Shown piece after piece: positions 1 to 8,878 of a DNA stretch of 50,021 bases (positions are counted from its first letter, which is position 1; each line of letters starts with the position of its first letter). The DNA is from Actinomycetes bacterium (GTDB lineage Bacteria > Actinomycetota > Acidimicrobiia > Acidimicrobiales > Ilumatobacteraceae). The DNA is taken from positions 1 to 50,021 of the forward strand of contig JAKOUY010000032.1 of assembly GCA_029782355.1 (NCBI GenBank), given 5' to 3'. The translations under genes and the position numbers were made by a program. The notes under the pieces were generated by a model. The model had not been told where the DNA came from and searched no databases. It saw only the letters and a list, made by a program, of their open reading frames with translations.

Positions 1-208
<208 letters not shown>

Positions 209-218
209 CGAGGCCGAC

Positions 219-383
219 ATGCCCAAGAACGACAAGCGGGTGAAGATCACCCTGGAGTGCACCGAGTGCAAGCGGCGCAACTACATCACCATGAAGTCGA
301 AGGTCAACGACCGCGAACGTCTGGAGATGAAGAAGTACTGCTCGCACGACCGGCGGCACACCACCCACAAGGAAACGCGCTGA
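219..383 (+). CDS. rpmG: 50S ribosomal protein L33
   Basis: A 54-aa large-subunit protein with the L33 pattern [16 protein letters not shown] and C-terminal HKETR. The ATG at 219 is chosen because the protein begins MPKNDKR, as L33 proteins do; the reading frame upstream belongs to tuf. The first zinc-ribbon half is intact (C14-x2-C17). The second half reads C41-S-H-D where a CxxC is usual, so zinc binding by the normal four cysteines is not possible. It lies between tuf and tRNA-Trp, a standard neighbourhood upstream of secE. Confidence 0.95.
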   Translation: MPKNDKRVKITLECTECKRRNYITMKSKVNDRERLEMKKYCSHDRRHTTHKETR

Positions 384-386
384 CGG

Positions 387-416
387 CACCCCGCCCGAGG
401 CCCCTCGTCCGGGGTG
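387..416 (+). terminator. Hairpin after rpmG
   Basis: CACCCCG (387-393) pairs with CGGGGTG (410-416), with an inner CGAGG/CCTCG stem (396-400 / 403-407). It is GC-rich with no T-run and lies 3 nt after the rpmG stop. It could terminate tuf-rpmG before the tRNA gene. Confidence 0.5.
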
Positions 417-421
417 GCTGG

Positions 422-427
422 TAAACT
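422..427 (+). promoter_or_regulatory. Possible -10 box for tRNA-Trp/secE
   Basis: TAAACT, 17 nt before the mature tRNA 5' end and just after the rpmG hairpin. No good -35 is visible, so this is tentative. Confidence 0.35.
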
Positions 428-443
428 TGCCGGCCACCCTCCG

Positions 444-516
444 AGGGCAGTAGCTCAGCTGGTAGAGCATCGGTCTCCAAAACCGACGGTCGGGGGTTCG
501 AATCCCTCCTGCCCTG
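444..516 (+). tRNA. trnW: tRNA-Trp (anticodon CCA)
   Basis: The cloverleaf folds by hand. Acceptor AGGGCAG (444-450) pairs with CTGCCCT (509-515), discriminator G516. The anticodon stem TCGGT/ACCGA encloses CTCCAAA with anticodon CCA at 477-479. The T-arm is GGGGG-TTCGAAT-CCCTC (492-508). The 3' CCA is not encoded. tRNA-Trp directly upstream of secE-nusG is a conserved bacterial arrangement. Confidence 0.97.
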
Positions 517-560
517 CCCAACCACCGCGCCGAACACACCGACCAAGAACCGAGCGCCCG

Positions 561-866
561 ATGTCACTGGACGACCTGAACCGAGAGCAGAAGCGATCCC
601 TGAAGAAGATGGGAGCGCTGGACGCCGAGGGTCGTCCGACGCGCGCCCCGGCCCCACAGGCGCGCAAGTCTCCCGGCGAGGAGCGGGTCGGTCCGGTTCA
701 GTACATCGAGGAAGTGCGCGACGAGATGCGCAAGGTGGCCTGGCCGAAGTGGCCGGAGGTCCGCCGGTTCTCGATCATCGTGCTGATCACTGTGGTGCTC
801 TACACGATGTACATCTTCGGCCTCGACTCGCTGTTCGGCATGCTCTCCGGCTGGCTGTACGACTGA
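561..866 (+). CDS. secE: Preprotein translocase subunit SecE
   Basis: 101-aa small subunit of the SecYEG channel in the inner membrane. It has a polar N-terminal region of about 50 residues, then the SecE signature [20 protein letters not shown] and one transmembrane helix (about residues 71-92, [18 protein letters not shown]). The ATG at 561 is chosen because the frame upstream overlaps tRNA-Trp. nusG follows 10 bp after the stop, the usual secE-nusG pair. Confidence 0.96.
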   Translation: MSLDDLNREQKRSLKKMGALDAEGRPTRAPAPQARKSPGEERVGPVQYIEEVRDEMRKVAWPKWPEVRRFSIIVLITVVLYTMYIFGLDSLFGMLSGWLYD

Positions 867-876
867 CGAGCGACTG

Positions 877-1611
877 ATGAGCGATCACATGGACACGATG
901 AACGACGACACCGATTCGACCGAGGCCACGGCCGACACCGCGGCGCAACCGGACCTGGTCGACCCTGCCGACGTGGTCGACGCCAGCTTCGACCTGACCG
1001 ACTCGGCCGGCGAGACCGAGGACGAGGAGCCCGAGGTTCCCGTCGACGACCCGTGGACCCGCCCCGGCGCGTGGTACGTGGTCCACACCCAGTCTGGCTA
1101 CGAGAAGAAGGTCACGGCCAACCTGAACGCCCGCATCCAGTCGATGAACATGGAGGAGCGGATCTACGAGATCGTCATCCCCATGGAGGATGTCGAGGAG
1201 TTCAAGAACGGCCGCAAGCAGACCGTGCAGAAGAAGGTCTTCCCCGGCTACATCCTGGTGCGCTGCCAGATGGACGACGAGAGCTGGTACTGCATCCGCA
1301 ACACCCCAGGCGTGACCGGCTTCGTCGGTCAGAGCCGCCAGGGCCAGAAGCCCACACCGCTCTCGCGCCGCGAAGTCCAAACCTTCCTGGCTGCCAAGGG
1401 TGATGGCACCGGCGGCCTGCCGGCGCGCAAGAAGCCCAAGCTGCAGTTCGAAGAGGGCGAGAGCGTGCGCGTCAAGGAGGGCCCGTTCGCCGACTTCGCC
1501 GGCACCATCGCCGAGATCAACGCCGACCACATGAAGCTGAAGGTGCTCGTCAACATCTTCGGCCGCGAGACCTTGGTGGAGATGGACTTCGCCCAGGTCG
1601 CCAAGCTCTGA
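877..1611 (+). CDS. nusG: Transcription termination/antitermination factor NusG
   Basis: 244-aa RNA polymerase-binding elongation factor linking transcription to Rho or ribosomes. An acidic, low-complexity N-terminal extension (about residues 1-58), common in actinobacterial NusG, precedes the NGN domain (about 65-170, starting [14 protein letters not shown], with [10 protein letters not shown]). The KOW domain (about 190-244) contains [22 protein letters not shown] 877 is taken as the start; ATGs at 889 and 898 are in frame and would only trim the acidic tail. It is co-directional with rplK (34 bp gap). Confidence 0.96.
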   Translation: MSDHMDTMNDDTDSTEATADTAAQPDLVDPADVVDASFDLTDSAGETEDEEPEVPVDDPWTRPGAWYVVHTQSGYEKKVTANLNARIQSMNMEERIYEIVIPMEDVEEFKNGRKQTVQKKVFPGYILVRCQMDDESWYCIRNTPGVTGFVGQSRQGQKPTPLSRREVQTFLAAKGDGTGGLPARKKPKLQFEEGESVRVKEGPFADFAGTIAEINADHMKLKVLVNIFGRETLVEMDFAQVAKL

Positions 1612-1645
1612 ACACCGCTAGCTCTTGAACACCTGAGGAACCGTC

Positions 1646-2071
1646 ATGGCAAAGAAGCGAGTTGCTGCGATCGTCAAGATCCAGATCCCGGCCGGTAAGG
1701 CCACCCCGGCGCCGCCCGTCGGGACCGCCCTCGGCCCGCACGGCGTGGCGATCATGGAGTTCGTCAAGCAGTACAACGCGGCGACGGAGTCCCAGGTCGG
1801 CACGATCATCCCCGTCGAGATCACCATCTTCGAGGATCGTACGTTCACGTTCATCCTGAAGACCCCGCCGACTCCGGTGCTGCTGCGCCAGAAGGCCGGC
1901 CTGGCCAAGGCGTCGTCGGCGCCCGGCAAGCAGGTCGCCGGCACCGTCACCGAGGCCGACATCGAAGAGGTCGCCAAGATCAAGATGCCGGACCTCAACG
2001 CCTACGACCTCGACGCCGCCAAGCAGCAGGTCCGTGGGACGGCCCGCAGCATGGGCCTCATCGTCAAGTAA
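1646..2071 (+). CDS. rplK: 50S ribosomal protein L11
   Basis: 141-aa protein of the GTPase-associated centre; binds 23S rRNA and the L10/L12 stalk base. Full-length match: [20 protein letters not shown] near the N-terminus and the rRNA-binding C-terminal domain with [15 protein letters not shown]. The ATG is preceded by a GAGGA-type ribosome site. It pairs with rplA, 60 bp downstream. Confidence 0.97.
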   Translation: MAKKRVAAIVKIQIPAGKATPAPPVGTALGPHGVAIMEFVKQYNAATESQVGTIIPVEITIFEDRTFTFILKTPPTPVLLRQKAGLAKASSAPGKQVAGTVTEADIEEVAKIKMPDLNAYDLDAAKQQVRGTARSMGLIVK

Positions 2072-2131
2072 CCCAGCACGCCTGGACCGGGACCACCTCG
2101 CCCGGCCGGCTCGACCCCCGAGGGAGACATC

Positions 2132-2842
2132 ATGTCCGAAGGTAAGAAGCTCACCGACGCTCGCAAGCAGTTCAACCGTGATCAGCTGTTCACGCCCACC
2201 GAGGCCTTGGCGCTGGTCACCAAGCTGGCCTCCGCCACGTTCGATGAGGGCGTCGATGTGGCCGTGCGGCTCGGGGTTGACCCGCGCAAGGCCGACCAGA
2301 TGGTCCGTGGCACGGTGGCCCTGCCGGAGGGCACCGGCAAGGACGTGCGCGTCGCCGTGTTCGCCGCCGGCGAAGCCGCTCAGGAAGCCCGCGACGCCGG
2401 GGCCGACAAGGTCGGTGCCGACGACCTTGCCGCCGAGATCCAGGCCGGCAACTTCGACTTCGACGTCGCCATCGCCACCCCCGACATGATGCCGCTGGTC
2501 GGCCGGCTCGGCCGGGTGCTGGGCCCGCGCGGCCTGATGCCCAACCCCAAGACCGGCACCGTGACCGCCGATGTCGGACGGGCGGTGACCGAGTTCAAGG
2601 GCGGCAAGGTCGAGTACCGCACCGACCGCTACGGCAACGTGCACGTCACCATCGGCAAGGCCAGCTTCACCCCGGCCAAGCTGGAGCACAACCTTCGCGC
2701 CGTGCTCGACGAGCTGCAGCGGGCCAAGCCGGCCGCCGCCAAGGGCCGCTACCTGAAGAAGATCTCGGTGTCCTCCACCATGGGACCCGGCATCAAGATC
2801 GACACCAACCGGCTCCGGCCCGAGGTCGCCACGGCGAGCTGA
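2132..2842 (+). CDS. rplA: 50S ribosomal protein L1
   Basis: 236-aa L1-stalk protein; in many bacteria it also represses its own operon by binding mRNA. The sequence carries [35 protein letters not shown] and the C-terminal [12 protein letters not shown] good Shine-Dalgarno (GAGGGAG) precedes ATG 2132. rplJ-rplL usually come next, but here a glycosyltransferase starts 19 bp after the stop with no visible terminator, and rplJL are 26.7 kb away. Confidence 0.97.
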   Translation: MSEGKKLTDARKQFNRDQLFTPTEALALVTKLASATFDEGVDVAVRLGVDPRKADQMVRGTVALPEGTGKDVRVAVFAAGEAAQEARDAGADKVGADDLAAEIQAGNFDFDVAIATPDMMPLVGRLGRVLGPRGLMPNPKTGTVTADVGRAVTEFKGGKVEYRTDRYGNVHVTIGKASFTPAKLEHNLRAVLDELQRAKPAAAKGRYLKKISVSSTMGPGIKIDTNRLRPEVATAS

Positions 2843-2861
2843 CCAAGTTTGGGAGGCGTCG

Positions 2862-4094
2862 GTGGAGCCGACCTGCCAAAGCGATGGCCGTCCCGTCGTC
2901 TTCGTCTCGGTGAAGTCGCCCGTACCGCCCACCACCGGCAGTCGAGTACGGATCAAGAATCTGGTCGAGGCCGCTGCCCAGCTCGACCGTCCCCATCTGG
3001 TCATAATCGGCGAGCTACCAGGCGATGAGCGAGCTGCGCTCGACGCCTGGGGAGTTGCCGACGTGACGGTCTGCCCCACGCGAAGGTGTGCGAGGCCCTC
3101 CTTTGCCACCATCCGATGGATTCTTGGGCGCGGCCCAATCGACGCCCTGCGCAGGATCGATGCCCACGATGTGATGGGGGTCCTCGAGCGAGTTGTGCGC
3201 GCCACAACACCTCGGGCGGTCTGGGTTGGAGGAGCCTGGGCCCAGGCCCTTCTTCCGTCCATCGTCGACCCTCTGCTCATCGTCGATGTCGCCGGTCTTG
3301 AGTCGGAGTTGTGTCGTGGTGAGATCTCCTCGGCATTCCGGCGCCCCTCAAGGATCGCGCTGCGCCGTGCCATCCGTGCAGCAGTCGGACGGCGCGCTCG
3401 CATCCATGCTGAGCGTGCACTGTGGAGACGCGCAGCGATCGTGACCCCCGTGTCGTTGGCCGATCGGGATCTCGTCAATCGGGCTGCACCATCCTGCCGA
3501 ACTGTGATTCTGCCCAACGGCGTCGAGCCGTCGGTGGCGGTCGAGCCGGTTCGCTCAAAGCGGCTGGCCTTCATCGGCAATCTGCACTACGGACCGAATG
3601 CTGAAGCCGCCCGATGGCTACTCGACGAGATCGTGCCCGAGATTCGCCGCATTCACTCGGATGTTGCGGTGGATCTCGTTGGGTTGTGCCCTGACGCGTT
3701 GCGTCAAGAGTTCGAGGCATGTCCCGGTACTCGCTGTCATGGCTATGTCAACGAGCTGTCGTCCATCTTGCGGCTGTGCGAAGTGGTCGTGGCACCGTTG
3801 CGGAGCGGGGCGGGGACGAAGCTGAAGGTGCTCGATGGGTTGGCATCTGGACTTCCGGTCGTGTCGACGTCGGTCGGGGTGGAGGGAATCGACGGCATCG
3901 TCGACCGTCGGCACGCACGCATAGCCGACTCGGCTCGAACGTTCGCCTCGTGTGTCGTCGACCTGCTGAATGACCCGGGCGCCGGGCGAGTGATGGCTGG
4001 TGAGGCACGGCGGTTGATGCAGCAGTGTCACACATGGGCTGACGTCCGGAACTCATTCGCAGATCTCGTGACGACGATGGAGGGGGCCCGGTGA
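2862..4094 (+). CDS. Glycosyltransferase, GT4 type
   Basis: A 410-aa GT-B fold protein, probably transferring a nucleotide-activated sugar in surface polysaccharide synthesis. Supporting patterns are the mid-protein NGVEP turn, then FIGNLHYGPNAEAARWLLDE (a short form of the usual 'G.....KN' donor loop), and the C-terminal APLRSGAGTKLKVLDGLASG with VVSTSVGVEGI, typical of GT4. GTG 2862 is preceded by GGGAGG at 5-nt spacing. It sits 19 bp behind rplA, so it probably reads from the rplKA promoter. Third codon positions carry more A/T than in the ribosomal genes, a hint of different origin. Acceptor and sugar cannot be told. Confidence 0.85.
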   Translation: MEPTCQSDGRPVVFVSVKSPVPPTTGSRVRIKNLVEAAAQLDRPHLVIIGELPGDERAALDAWGVADVTVCPTRRCARPSFATIRWILGRGPIDALRRIDAHDVMGVLERVVRATTPRAVWVGGAWAQALLPSIVDPLLIVDVAGLESELCRGEISSAFRRPSRIALRRAIRAAVGRRARIHAERALWRRAAIVTPVSLADRDLVNRAAPSCRTVILPNGVEPSVAVEPVRSKRLAFIGNLHYGPNAEAARWLLDEIVPEIRRIHSDVAVDLVGLCPDALRQEFEACPGTRCHGYVNELSSILRLCEVVVAPLRSGAGTKLKVLDGLASGLPVVSTSVGVEGIDGIVDRRHARIADSARTFASCVVDLLNDPGAGRVMAGEARRLMQQCHTWADVRNSFADLVTTMEGAR

Positions 4095-4744
4095 ACAGTC
4101 AAGGCGACAGCGACTCCCAACAGTTTCGCTATGCGGATCGGCCGCTCCTGGGCATCCACGATCTGGTGCCCGCTACGGCTCGTCGCCTGCTGGATGTCGG
4201 CTGCGGAACCGCAGCGTTCGGCAGTGCCATCAAGCAGCGGCGGCCCGAGCTGGAGGTCTGGGGGCTTGACCCGGACCCGGCGGTCGCCACCATTGCGAGC
4301 CAGCGCGTTGACCGGTTCCTCCCTCAGCCGTTTGAGGAGGACCCTGCGCTCCATCAGTACTTCGACTGCATCACGTTTCTCGATTCTCTCGAACACTTCG
4401 TGGATCCATGGGCGGTGATGCGGACGGCACGCACCATGCTCTGTCCGGGCGGATCAATCGTTGCGTCCATTCCCAACACTCGTCATCACTCCGTCGTGCG
4501 CTCACTGCTCATCCATGGGGAGTGGAGGTATGCCGACGCCGGTCTGCTTGATCGCACCCATTTGCGGTTCTTCACCCGGCGATCTGCCGTCACGGCATTG
4601 TTGGAGGCTGGCTTCGACGATGTGGTGGTCCGAATGGCAAGTCGCCGGGGTAGAGGACTGGTTCGACTGGCACGACTCGCGGGTCGACACGGAGACGAGT
4701 TGCTCTGCACGCACATCCAGATCGCTGCTCGGTCATCCGATTGA
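4091..4744 (+). CDS. SAM-dependent methyltransferase
   Basis: 217-aa class I methyltransferase. Motif I is LLDVGCGTAAFG near residue 33, followed by an acidic strand end (GLDPDP) and the post-motif FDCITFLDSLEHFVDP. The C-terminal half has LRFFTRRSAVTALLEAGF, as in Methyltransf_23 members of glycan clusters. GTG 4091 overlaps the previous stop by 4 bp (GTGA), so translation is likely coupled to the GT4 gene; a sugar or glycan-lipid substrate is plausible but unproven. Its end overlaps the convergent gene 4733-5665 by 12 bp. Confidence 0.85.
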   Translation: MNSQGDSDSQQFRYADRPLLGIHDLVPATARRLLDVGCGTAAFGSAIKQRRPELEVWGLDPDPAVATIASQRVDRFLPQPFEEDPALHQYFDCITFLDSLEHFVDPWAVMRTARTMLCPGGSIVASIPNTRHHSVVRSLLIHGEWRYADAGLLDRTHLRFFTRRSAVTALLEAGFDDVVVRMASRRGRGLVRLARLAGRHGDELLCTHIQIAARSSD

Positions 4745-5665
4745 CGGGTGGTGAACGAGAGCGCGTAACCCACTCGCCACGTTTCGACGAAGACTCGACT
4801 GCGACCGAACGCCTGTGCCGATCGGTTGTCCGAACGCAGCCAGCTCGACGACCGCCCATGCGTCCACCAAGGCTCCCCCCCGCTGGATGAAGCGCGCCGA
4901 GAAGAGCTGTTCAGCGACGATCGTCCAGGCCTTGGCGTCGAGCTCCCGCCGGTGGGCGCCGGACGATCGGTACCAGGTCTTGTCGGTCGTCGGGCTCAGA
5001 CCGAGCCATCGGTCGAGGGAGGAGCGGTACTGCTGGCTCAGCAGGCTTGCGGACTGCTCGGCGTAGGTGGCGGTCTCGTCAGGAAAGAGGCACTCCGGGG
5101 CGGGCACGTCGCCACAAGGGCCGCCCAGCTCTTCGAGCTTGGAGCGACTGGTGATGAGGAGATTGCCACGAATCCAACCCGGGAGCGGGAGTTCCATCAC
5201 TTCTGCCTGACTCGTTTCGGAGAGTTGCAGCTTCCCGACGACGACCGACTGTCGTCCGACCCAGCCGTAGGTCGCAGGCCCCAGGACCTGCAGGCAGGAT
5301 CGCTGGGGGTCGTAATGTGCCGTTCGGTCGTTGCAGAACATGACCACCGGGGAGTGGCTACCTCCTCCGAGAATGTTGTCCCAGCCGAGTTGGTATCCGC
5401 CCCAATCCAAGCCGGCGTTGTCGCCGTGGAGGATGGTCCAGCCGGGCGGATCGAGCGACGCCACGGCCCGGCTGTTGGCGACCAGCAGACGCGCGCCGGC
5501 TAGGCCACGACCGTCCACGTAGCGACGTATCCGCGCCATCGTTGCGTTCGTGGCGTCGGGATCATGACCCACCAGGACCACATCGATCGCGTCGGCCCGG
5601 TCTCCGGGCACCAGAGTTCCTGCGAGGCGGTGGAAGAAGCCGAGCACACGTTGTCGGACGTTCAT
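4733..5665 (-). CDS. Putative glycan-synthesis protein, RgpF-like
   Basis: 310 aa, no certain family. Two stretches recall rhamnan-synthesis F (RgpF) proteins: a nucleotide-sugar-like fold start (IDVVLVGHDPDATNATMARI), NAGLDWGGYQLGWDNI, then VVMFCNDRTAHYDP, where RgpF proteins carry a similar 'N.G.D.G.Y' followed by an 'ND' motif. No signal peptide or membrane segment is seen. ATG 5665 overlaps the stop of the upstream GT2 gene by 4 bp (ATGA), so it is the last gene of a three-gene leftward unit (WbsX-type, GT2, this). A role in polysaccharide assembly is inferred mainly from context. Confidence 0.55.
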   Translation of the reverse strand: MNVRQRVLGFFHRLAGTLVPGDRADAIDVVLVGHDPDATNATMARIRRYVDGRGLAGARLLVANSRAVASLDPPGWTILHGDNAGLDWGGYQLGWDNILGGGSHSPVVMFCNDRTAHYDPQRSCLQVLGPATYGWVGRQSVVVGKLQLSETSQAEVMELPLPGWIRGNLLITSRSKLEELGGPCGDVPAPECLFPDETATYAEQSASLLSQQYRSSLDRWLGLSPTTDKTWYRSSGAHRRELDAKAWTIVAEQLFSARFIQRGGALVDAWAVVELAAFGQPIGTGVRSQSSLRRNVASGLRALVHHPSIG

Positions 5666-6609
5666 GTTCGCCGGCCGCCCCACCGCGAGTGAGCGGCAAG
5701 ACTCTGGCGAAGTCGTTGCCAGGAGTAGCCAAGATCCCCTGCGTTACGGAGGCGCCTGCTCGGCGAACCGCAACACCGCACACCGCGGAGCATGGTTCGC
5801 ACGACGACTACCGCCTCGCTCGCTGGTCGGCGAAGTGGGGGATATCCGGATGCGGGGTGCTTGCGGGTCAGTCGTTGTGCTGCGTCCGCTCGGCCGCGAC
5901 CTTTGCGGAAGTTGGACCGCCAGGTCGCCGGTAGTCGGTAGTGGATGAGCGCCTGCTCGACCCAGGCAGGCTCGCTCAAACCGGCCTCGTGATAGCGGAG
6001 GGTGAAGTCCAGGTCTTCGGCATAGGGCAGTTCTTCGTCGTATCCGCCTAGTCCGAGGAACACCGCGCGCCCGATCCCACTGCAGCCCCACAGCGCCGGG
6101 AGTCCTCGATACATCGGACGGCGATCTTGCATTTGGGCGTGGTCGACGGACATCCATGTGGCGGGCGGATTGATGGCGCGGACGTTGAGGTTGAAAGCCA
6201 CGGACTCGGCGCCGGCCAGAAAGGCTCGTCCCACTGCGGCGACGAACTCGGGTGCCACGATGTCATCGTCGTCGCATGTCACCAACCACAACCCTTCGGC
6301 GGCCCGAGCTCCGGCGTTCACGGCAGAGGACCTGCCGGTCCGCTGCGACGCGTCCACCCAACGGATGGGGACATCCTGGCGCACCCATCTGGCCACAGCT
6401 GGGCGGGCCGAACCAGCCAGGCTGTTATCAGCCACGACGACTTCCCATGGATGGTCCCACTGGCACCGGCCGAGTGCGTCGAGTTGCGCACCAAGTGAGC
6501 TTCGTCCGAGCGTCGGCAGAACCACGGACAGCAGGGTGTGCGCGTGGCGCGATGTCGCGCCCACGGGTCGCTCAGACGGTGCCACCAACGCCGACCACAC
6601 CCAGTCCAC
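5662..6609 (-). CDS. Glycosyltransferase family 2
   Basis: About 315-aa GT-A glycosyltransferase. It begins LLSVVLPTLGRSSLGAQLDAL, has a donor-metal site GLWLVTCDDDDIVAPEF, and a later acceptor region GLGGYDEELPYAEDLDFTLRY typical of GT2. Start codon is uncertain: GTG 6609 overlaps the upstream gene by 38 bp, while GTG 6564 lies just after that gene's stop; both keep the GT domain. It is the middle gene of the leftward WbsX/GT2/RgpF-like unit. Confidence 0.85.
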   Translation of the reverse strand: MDWVWSALVAPSERPVGATSRHAHTLLSVVLPTLGRSSLGAQLDALGRCQWDHPWEVVVADNSLAGSARPAVARWVRQDVPIRWVDASQRTGRSSAVNAGARAAEGLWLVTCDDDDIVAPEFVAAVGRAFLAGAESVAFNLNVRAINPPATWMSVDHAQMQDRRPMYRGLPALWGCSGIGRAVFLGLGGYDEELPYAEDLDFTLRYHEAGLSEPAWVEQALIHYRLPATWRSNFRKGRGRADAAQRLTRKHPASGYPPLRRPASEAVVVVRTMLRGVRCCGSPSRRLRNAGDLGYSWQRLRQSLAAHSRWGGRRT

Positions 6610-7708
6610 GTCGAAGTGCTTCCAGCCAACCGTCGCCGTATCGAAGGTCCGGTTCGAGGTGATTGCCCTCGGCCCACTCGTTCCACGCCTGAACGAAGAG
6701 GACGCGCTGATCTGCGGGCCGGTCTGAGATCAGCCCCACTGCGTGACGAACTTGCTCCTCAAAGAGAGCCGGGCGTGCGCCCATGTACACAGCCCCGCGC
6801 CGTCCCATCCGCGGCGTGTTGTCCCAGCCAGAAAGCACGGTCGGAAAGGATTGCTCGGGCTGATCGAGCAGCCACGGGATGTGTGGTGACCAGCGCCGAA
6901 AGCTGTACATCGCCGGTGTGATCGGCAACCGCCGGGTCAGGGCGCCCCACAGCCAGTCTGGTCGAAGGCGGGCCCACCGATCAGCCGCGAGCCGGCTCGC
7001 GAATGGCGGAACGACCTGGGCGGTGAGGGCAGCATCAAAGCCGTGTTCCGACGGCGTCCATGCCCCTTTGGTGCGACCGATCAGGTAGAGACCGGGGAGA
7101 CCGTTCTGCTGCGCGAGGTCGCGCCAGAGTTCGACGAACCGGGCAGAGCCTTCTAGGTTGTTCGGTGCGTAGACGACAAACACAGCACGGCCGTCGATGC
7201 GCAACGCTCGCGGATCGGACAGCGCCGGAAGGACCGCGTCGAAGTGCGCCCGGATGTCGTCATCGCCTGGATACCGCTGCTCGACGAGGATCGAACCGGG
7301 GCGATTGTCCCATGTTCTGCTCCAGGTTCCGTTGGCCCAGGCCAGGCAGAACGGAAAGTTGGGTTCCCCGGACTCGATCACCTCGGTGATCGGGCGTTCG
7401 AGAATCCGGCGTCCGTGGCCGAACCAGTAGTGGTAGTAGCAAAATCCTTCGATGCCGTATGCACGTGCCAGGTCCGCTTGATCCTGACGTGTCTCGGCAA
7501 GCCGCAGATCACAGAATCCCAACTGGCCTGGAATGTGAGGTTGTCGGTGGCCCGGGAACAGAGGTCGAGCTCGAGCCGTGTTCGTCCACTCGGTGAAGCC
7601 TGGACCCCACCACTCGCTGTTCTCCGGTACCGGGTGAAACTGCGGTAGATACAGGGCAATCGCACGCACGCCGTTCGATCCAGCATTCGAGTGGTCGAGC
7701 GACGACAC
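6572..7708 (-). CDS. WbsX-type glycosyltransferase/GH99-like protein
   Basis: About 378 aa. The family start AIALYLPQFHPVPENSEWW, followed by GFTEWTN and GIEGFCYYHYWF, identifies the WbsX family of O-antigen/capsule clusters, which has a GH99-like barrel fold. The C-terminal FVQAWNEWAEGNHLEPD is also characteristic. The open frame extends to 7969 but the extra N-terminus is low-complexity and includes a proline run made by a poly-C tract, so it is rejected. GTG 7708 has TACACT 8 nt upstream (leaderless-type); GTG 7669 would match the family start exactly. It leads the leftward unit. Confidence 0.8.
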   Translation of the reverse strand: MSSLDHSNAGSNGVRAIALYLPQFHPVPENSEWWGPGFTEWTNTARARPLFPGHRQPHIPGQLGFCDLRLAETRQDQADLARAYGIEGFCYYHYWFGHGRRILERPITEVIESGEPNFPFCLAWANGTWSRTWDNRPGSILVEQRYPGDDDIRAHFDAVLPALSDPRALRIDGRAVFVVYAPNNLEGSARFVELWRDLAQQNGLPGLYLIGRTKGAWTPSEHGFDAALTAQVVPPFASRLAADRWARLRPDWLWGALTRRLPITPAMYSFRRWSPHIPWLLDQPEQSFPTVLSGWDNTPRMGRRGAVYMGARPALFEEQVRHAVGLISDRPADQRVLFVQAWNEWAEGNHLEPDLRYGDGWLEALRRGLGVVGVGGTV

Positions 7709-7716
7709 GTCGACAG

Positions 7717-7722
7717 AGTGTA
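7717..7722 (-). promoter_or_regulatory. -10 box of WbsX-type gene (leaderless type)
   Basis: TACACT on the minus strand, 8 nt before GTG 7708. Confidence 0.45.
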
Positions 7723-7744
7723 ACGACGGGGATGGGACGCCGCC

Positions 7745-7763
7745 GGGGGGGGGGGGGGGGGGG
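7745..7763. repeat. Poly(G) tract, 19 bp
   Basis: An uninterrupted run of 19 G on the plus strand, 22 bp upstream of the putative -10 box of the WbsX-type gene, i.e. around its -35 region. Runs of this kind slip during replication and can switch promoters; they are also a known trouble spot in sequencing. Confidence 0.9.
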
Positions 7764-8006
7764 CTGAGGCGCCACCGCTTGGGCATTCGGGACACGCCAG
7801 GACTCTGAGGGCGACAGGGCATGGAGCTGGCATGTTGTCGTGGAGGTCCTCGTTGACCGCGCGAGCAACGTCGCTCGTCCGGCTCAGTTGGGTCAACGCC
7901 ATTCTGGGCAGCGCCTGCGGCCAGTGTCAGCGAAGCGTGCGGGAGACGGAACGGGACGCAGTCCGCCAAGCTCGCGAGATCGGGCTCACATCTCGTGCAC
8001 GGCCGT

Positions 8007-8012
8007 TAGCGT
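8007..8012 (+). promoter_or_regulatory. -10 box of methyltransferase (leaderless type)
   Basis: TAGCGT, exactly 6 nt before GTG 8019; this supports that start codon. Confidence 0.55.
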
Positions 8013-8018
8013 TGGTCC

Positions 8019-8873
8019 GTGACCCGAACCAAAGTTGCGTGGATGGCATTCCGGACCGGGAACGCCGGCGTCGTGGTTGGCAACAAGTGGCGACGGCACG
8101 TTGGAAGGCCTGTGCGGCTCCTGCGCAACCCGGTCCTTCCGTGGCAGCAGTGGTCGGCAAGGCGGATCAACGCCGTCGTTGCCGGGTGCCCGGCGATGCG
8201 CAGCTACCTGGAAGTCGGGGTCTACCGGGGAACGACCTTCCAGCAGGTCATGCTGCCCGTTCGCGTCGCGGTTGATCCGCAACCACGCTTCGATCTGACC
8301 TCACTGCCGCCAGGAGCGCGTGTGTTCGTCGGAACATCAGACGAGTACTTCGCCGCAGAACGGGAGACCCCCTACGACGTGTGCTTTCTCGACGGACTCC
8401 ATCACTTCGACCAGACATACCGCGACTTGGTTCATGCGTTGACGCTGTGTCCTCGTGGGGCAATCCTGGTCGACGATGTCGTGCCGAGCGACGAGACTTC
8501 GGCACTCCGCGACATGGCCGAGTCACAGCGTCGGCGCTCTGAGCAGTCTGACCCCTGCCGCGACTGGCACGGTGACGTATTCAGACTCGTCCCGTGCCTC
8601 TACGACCTTCATCCGGAATTGCAATTCGTCACGATTGCCGATCGCGACAACCCGCAGCTGTTGCTGTGGAAACCCGATCCGGACGTGCCAACGGTCGCCC
8701 ACGAGGGATCCAAGCTCAATCGCTACGAACAGTTGGAGTATCGCGACGTCTTTGCTGATGGAATACCCGCCGAATTTCGACCGAGCGACGAGCAGGGTGG
8801 GATCAACCGGGCGATCGCCGCGATCGGGGATCGATTTCGCTCGATCCCGGCCAAACCCCGCCGGTCGCCCTAG
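8019..8873 (+). CDS. SAM-dependent methyltransferase (Methyltransf_24 type)
   Basis: 284-aa class I methyltransferase. SAM loop: YLEVGVYRGTTFQQV (about residues 63-77); acidic strand: VAVDPQPRFD; later YDVCFLDGLHHFDQTYRDLVHAL and GAILVDDVVPSD, the pattern of the Methyltransf_24 group (relatives methylate sugars or hydroxylated small molecules). GTG 8019 is supported by the -10 box 6 nt upstream; ATG 8040 is an in-frame alternative. It starts a rightward run with two GT2 genes. The substrate is not determinable. Confidence 0.85.
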   Translation: MTRTKVAWMAFRTGNAGVVVGNKWRRHVGRPVRLLRNPVLPWQQWSARRINAVVAGCPAMRSYLEVGVYRGTTFQQVMLPVRVAVDPQPRFDLTSLPPGARVFVGTSDEYFAAERETPYDVCFLDGLHHFDQTYRDLVHALTLCPRGAILVDDVVPSDETSALRDMAESQRRRSEQSDPCRDWHGDVFRLVPCLYDLHPELQFVTIADRDNPQLLLWKPDPDVPTVAHEGSKLNRYEQLEYRDVFADGIPAEFRPSDEQGGINRAIAAIGDRFRSIPAKPRRSP

Positions 8874-8878
8874 CCCAC

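Larger units (their letters stand above)
7709..8018. other. 310-bp divergent intergenic region
   Basis: Lies between the leftward WbsX-type gene and the rightward methyltransferase. It holds a leaderless-type -10 for each gene (7717-7722 on minus, 8007-8012 on plus) and a run of 19 G at 7745-7763. I see no believable small gene in it; the open frames across it are low-complexity. Confidence 0.8.

Noticed and set aside
1550-3580. 676-codon minus-strand frame across rplK, rplA and the first GT4
   Set aside because: It spans three well-supported plus-strand genes and resembles no family.
7670-7969. Extended N-terminus of the WbsX-type protein containing a proline run
   Set aside because: Poly-proline comes from the poly(C) tract; the family domain begins at the GTG region 7669-7708.
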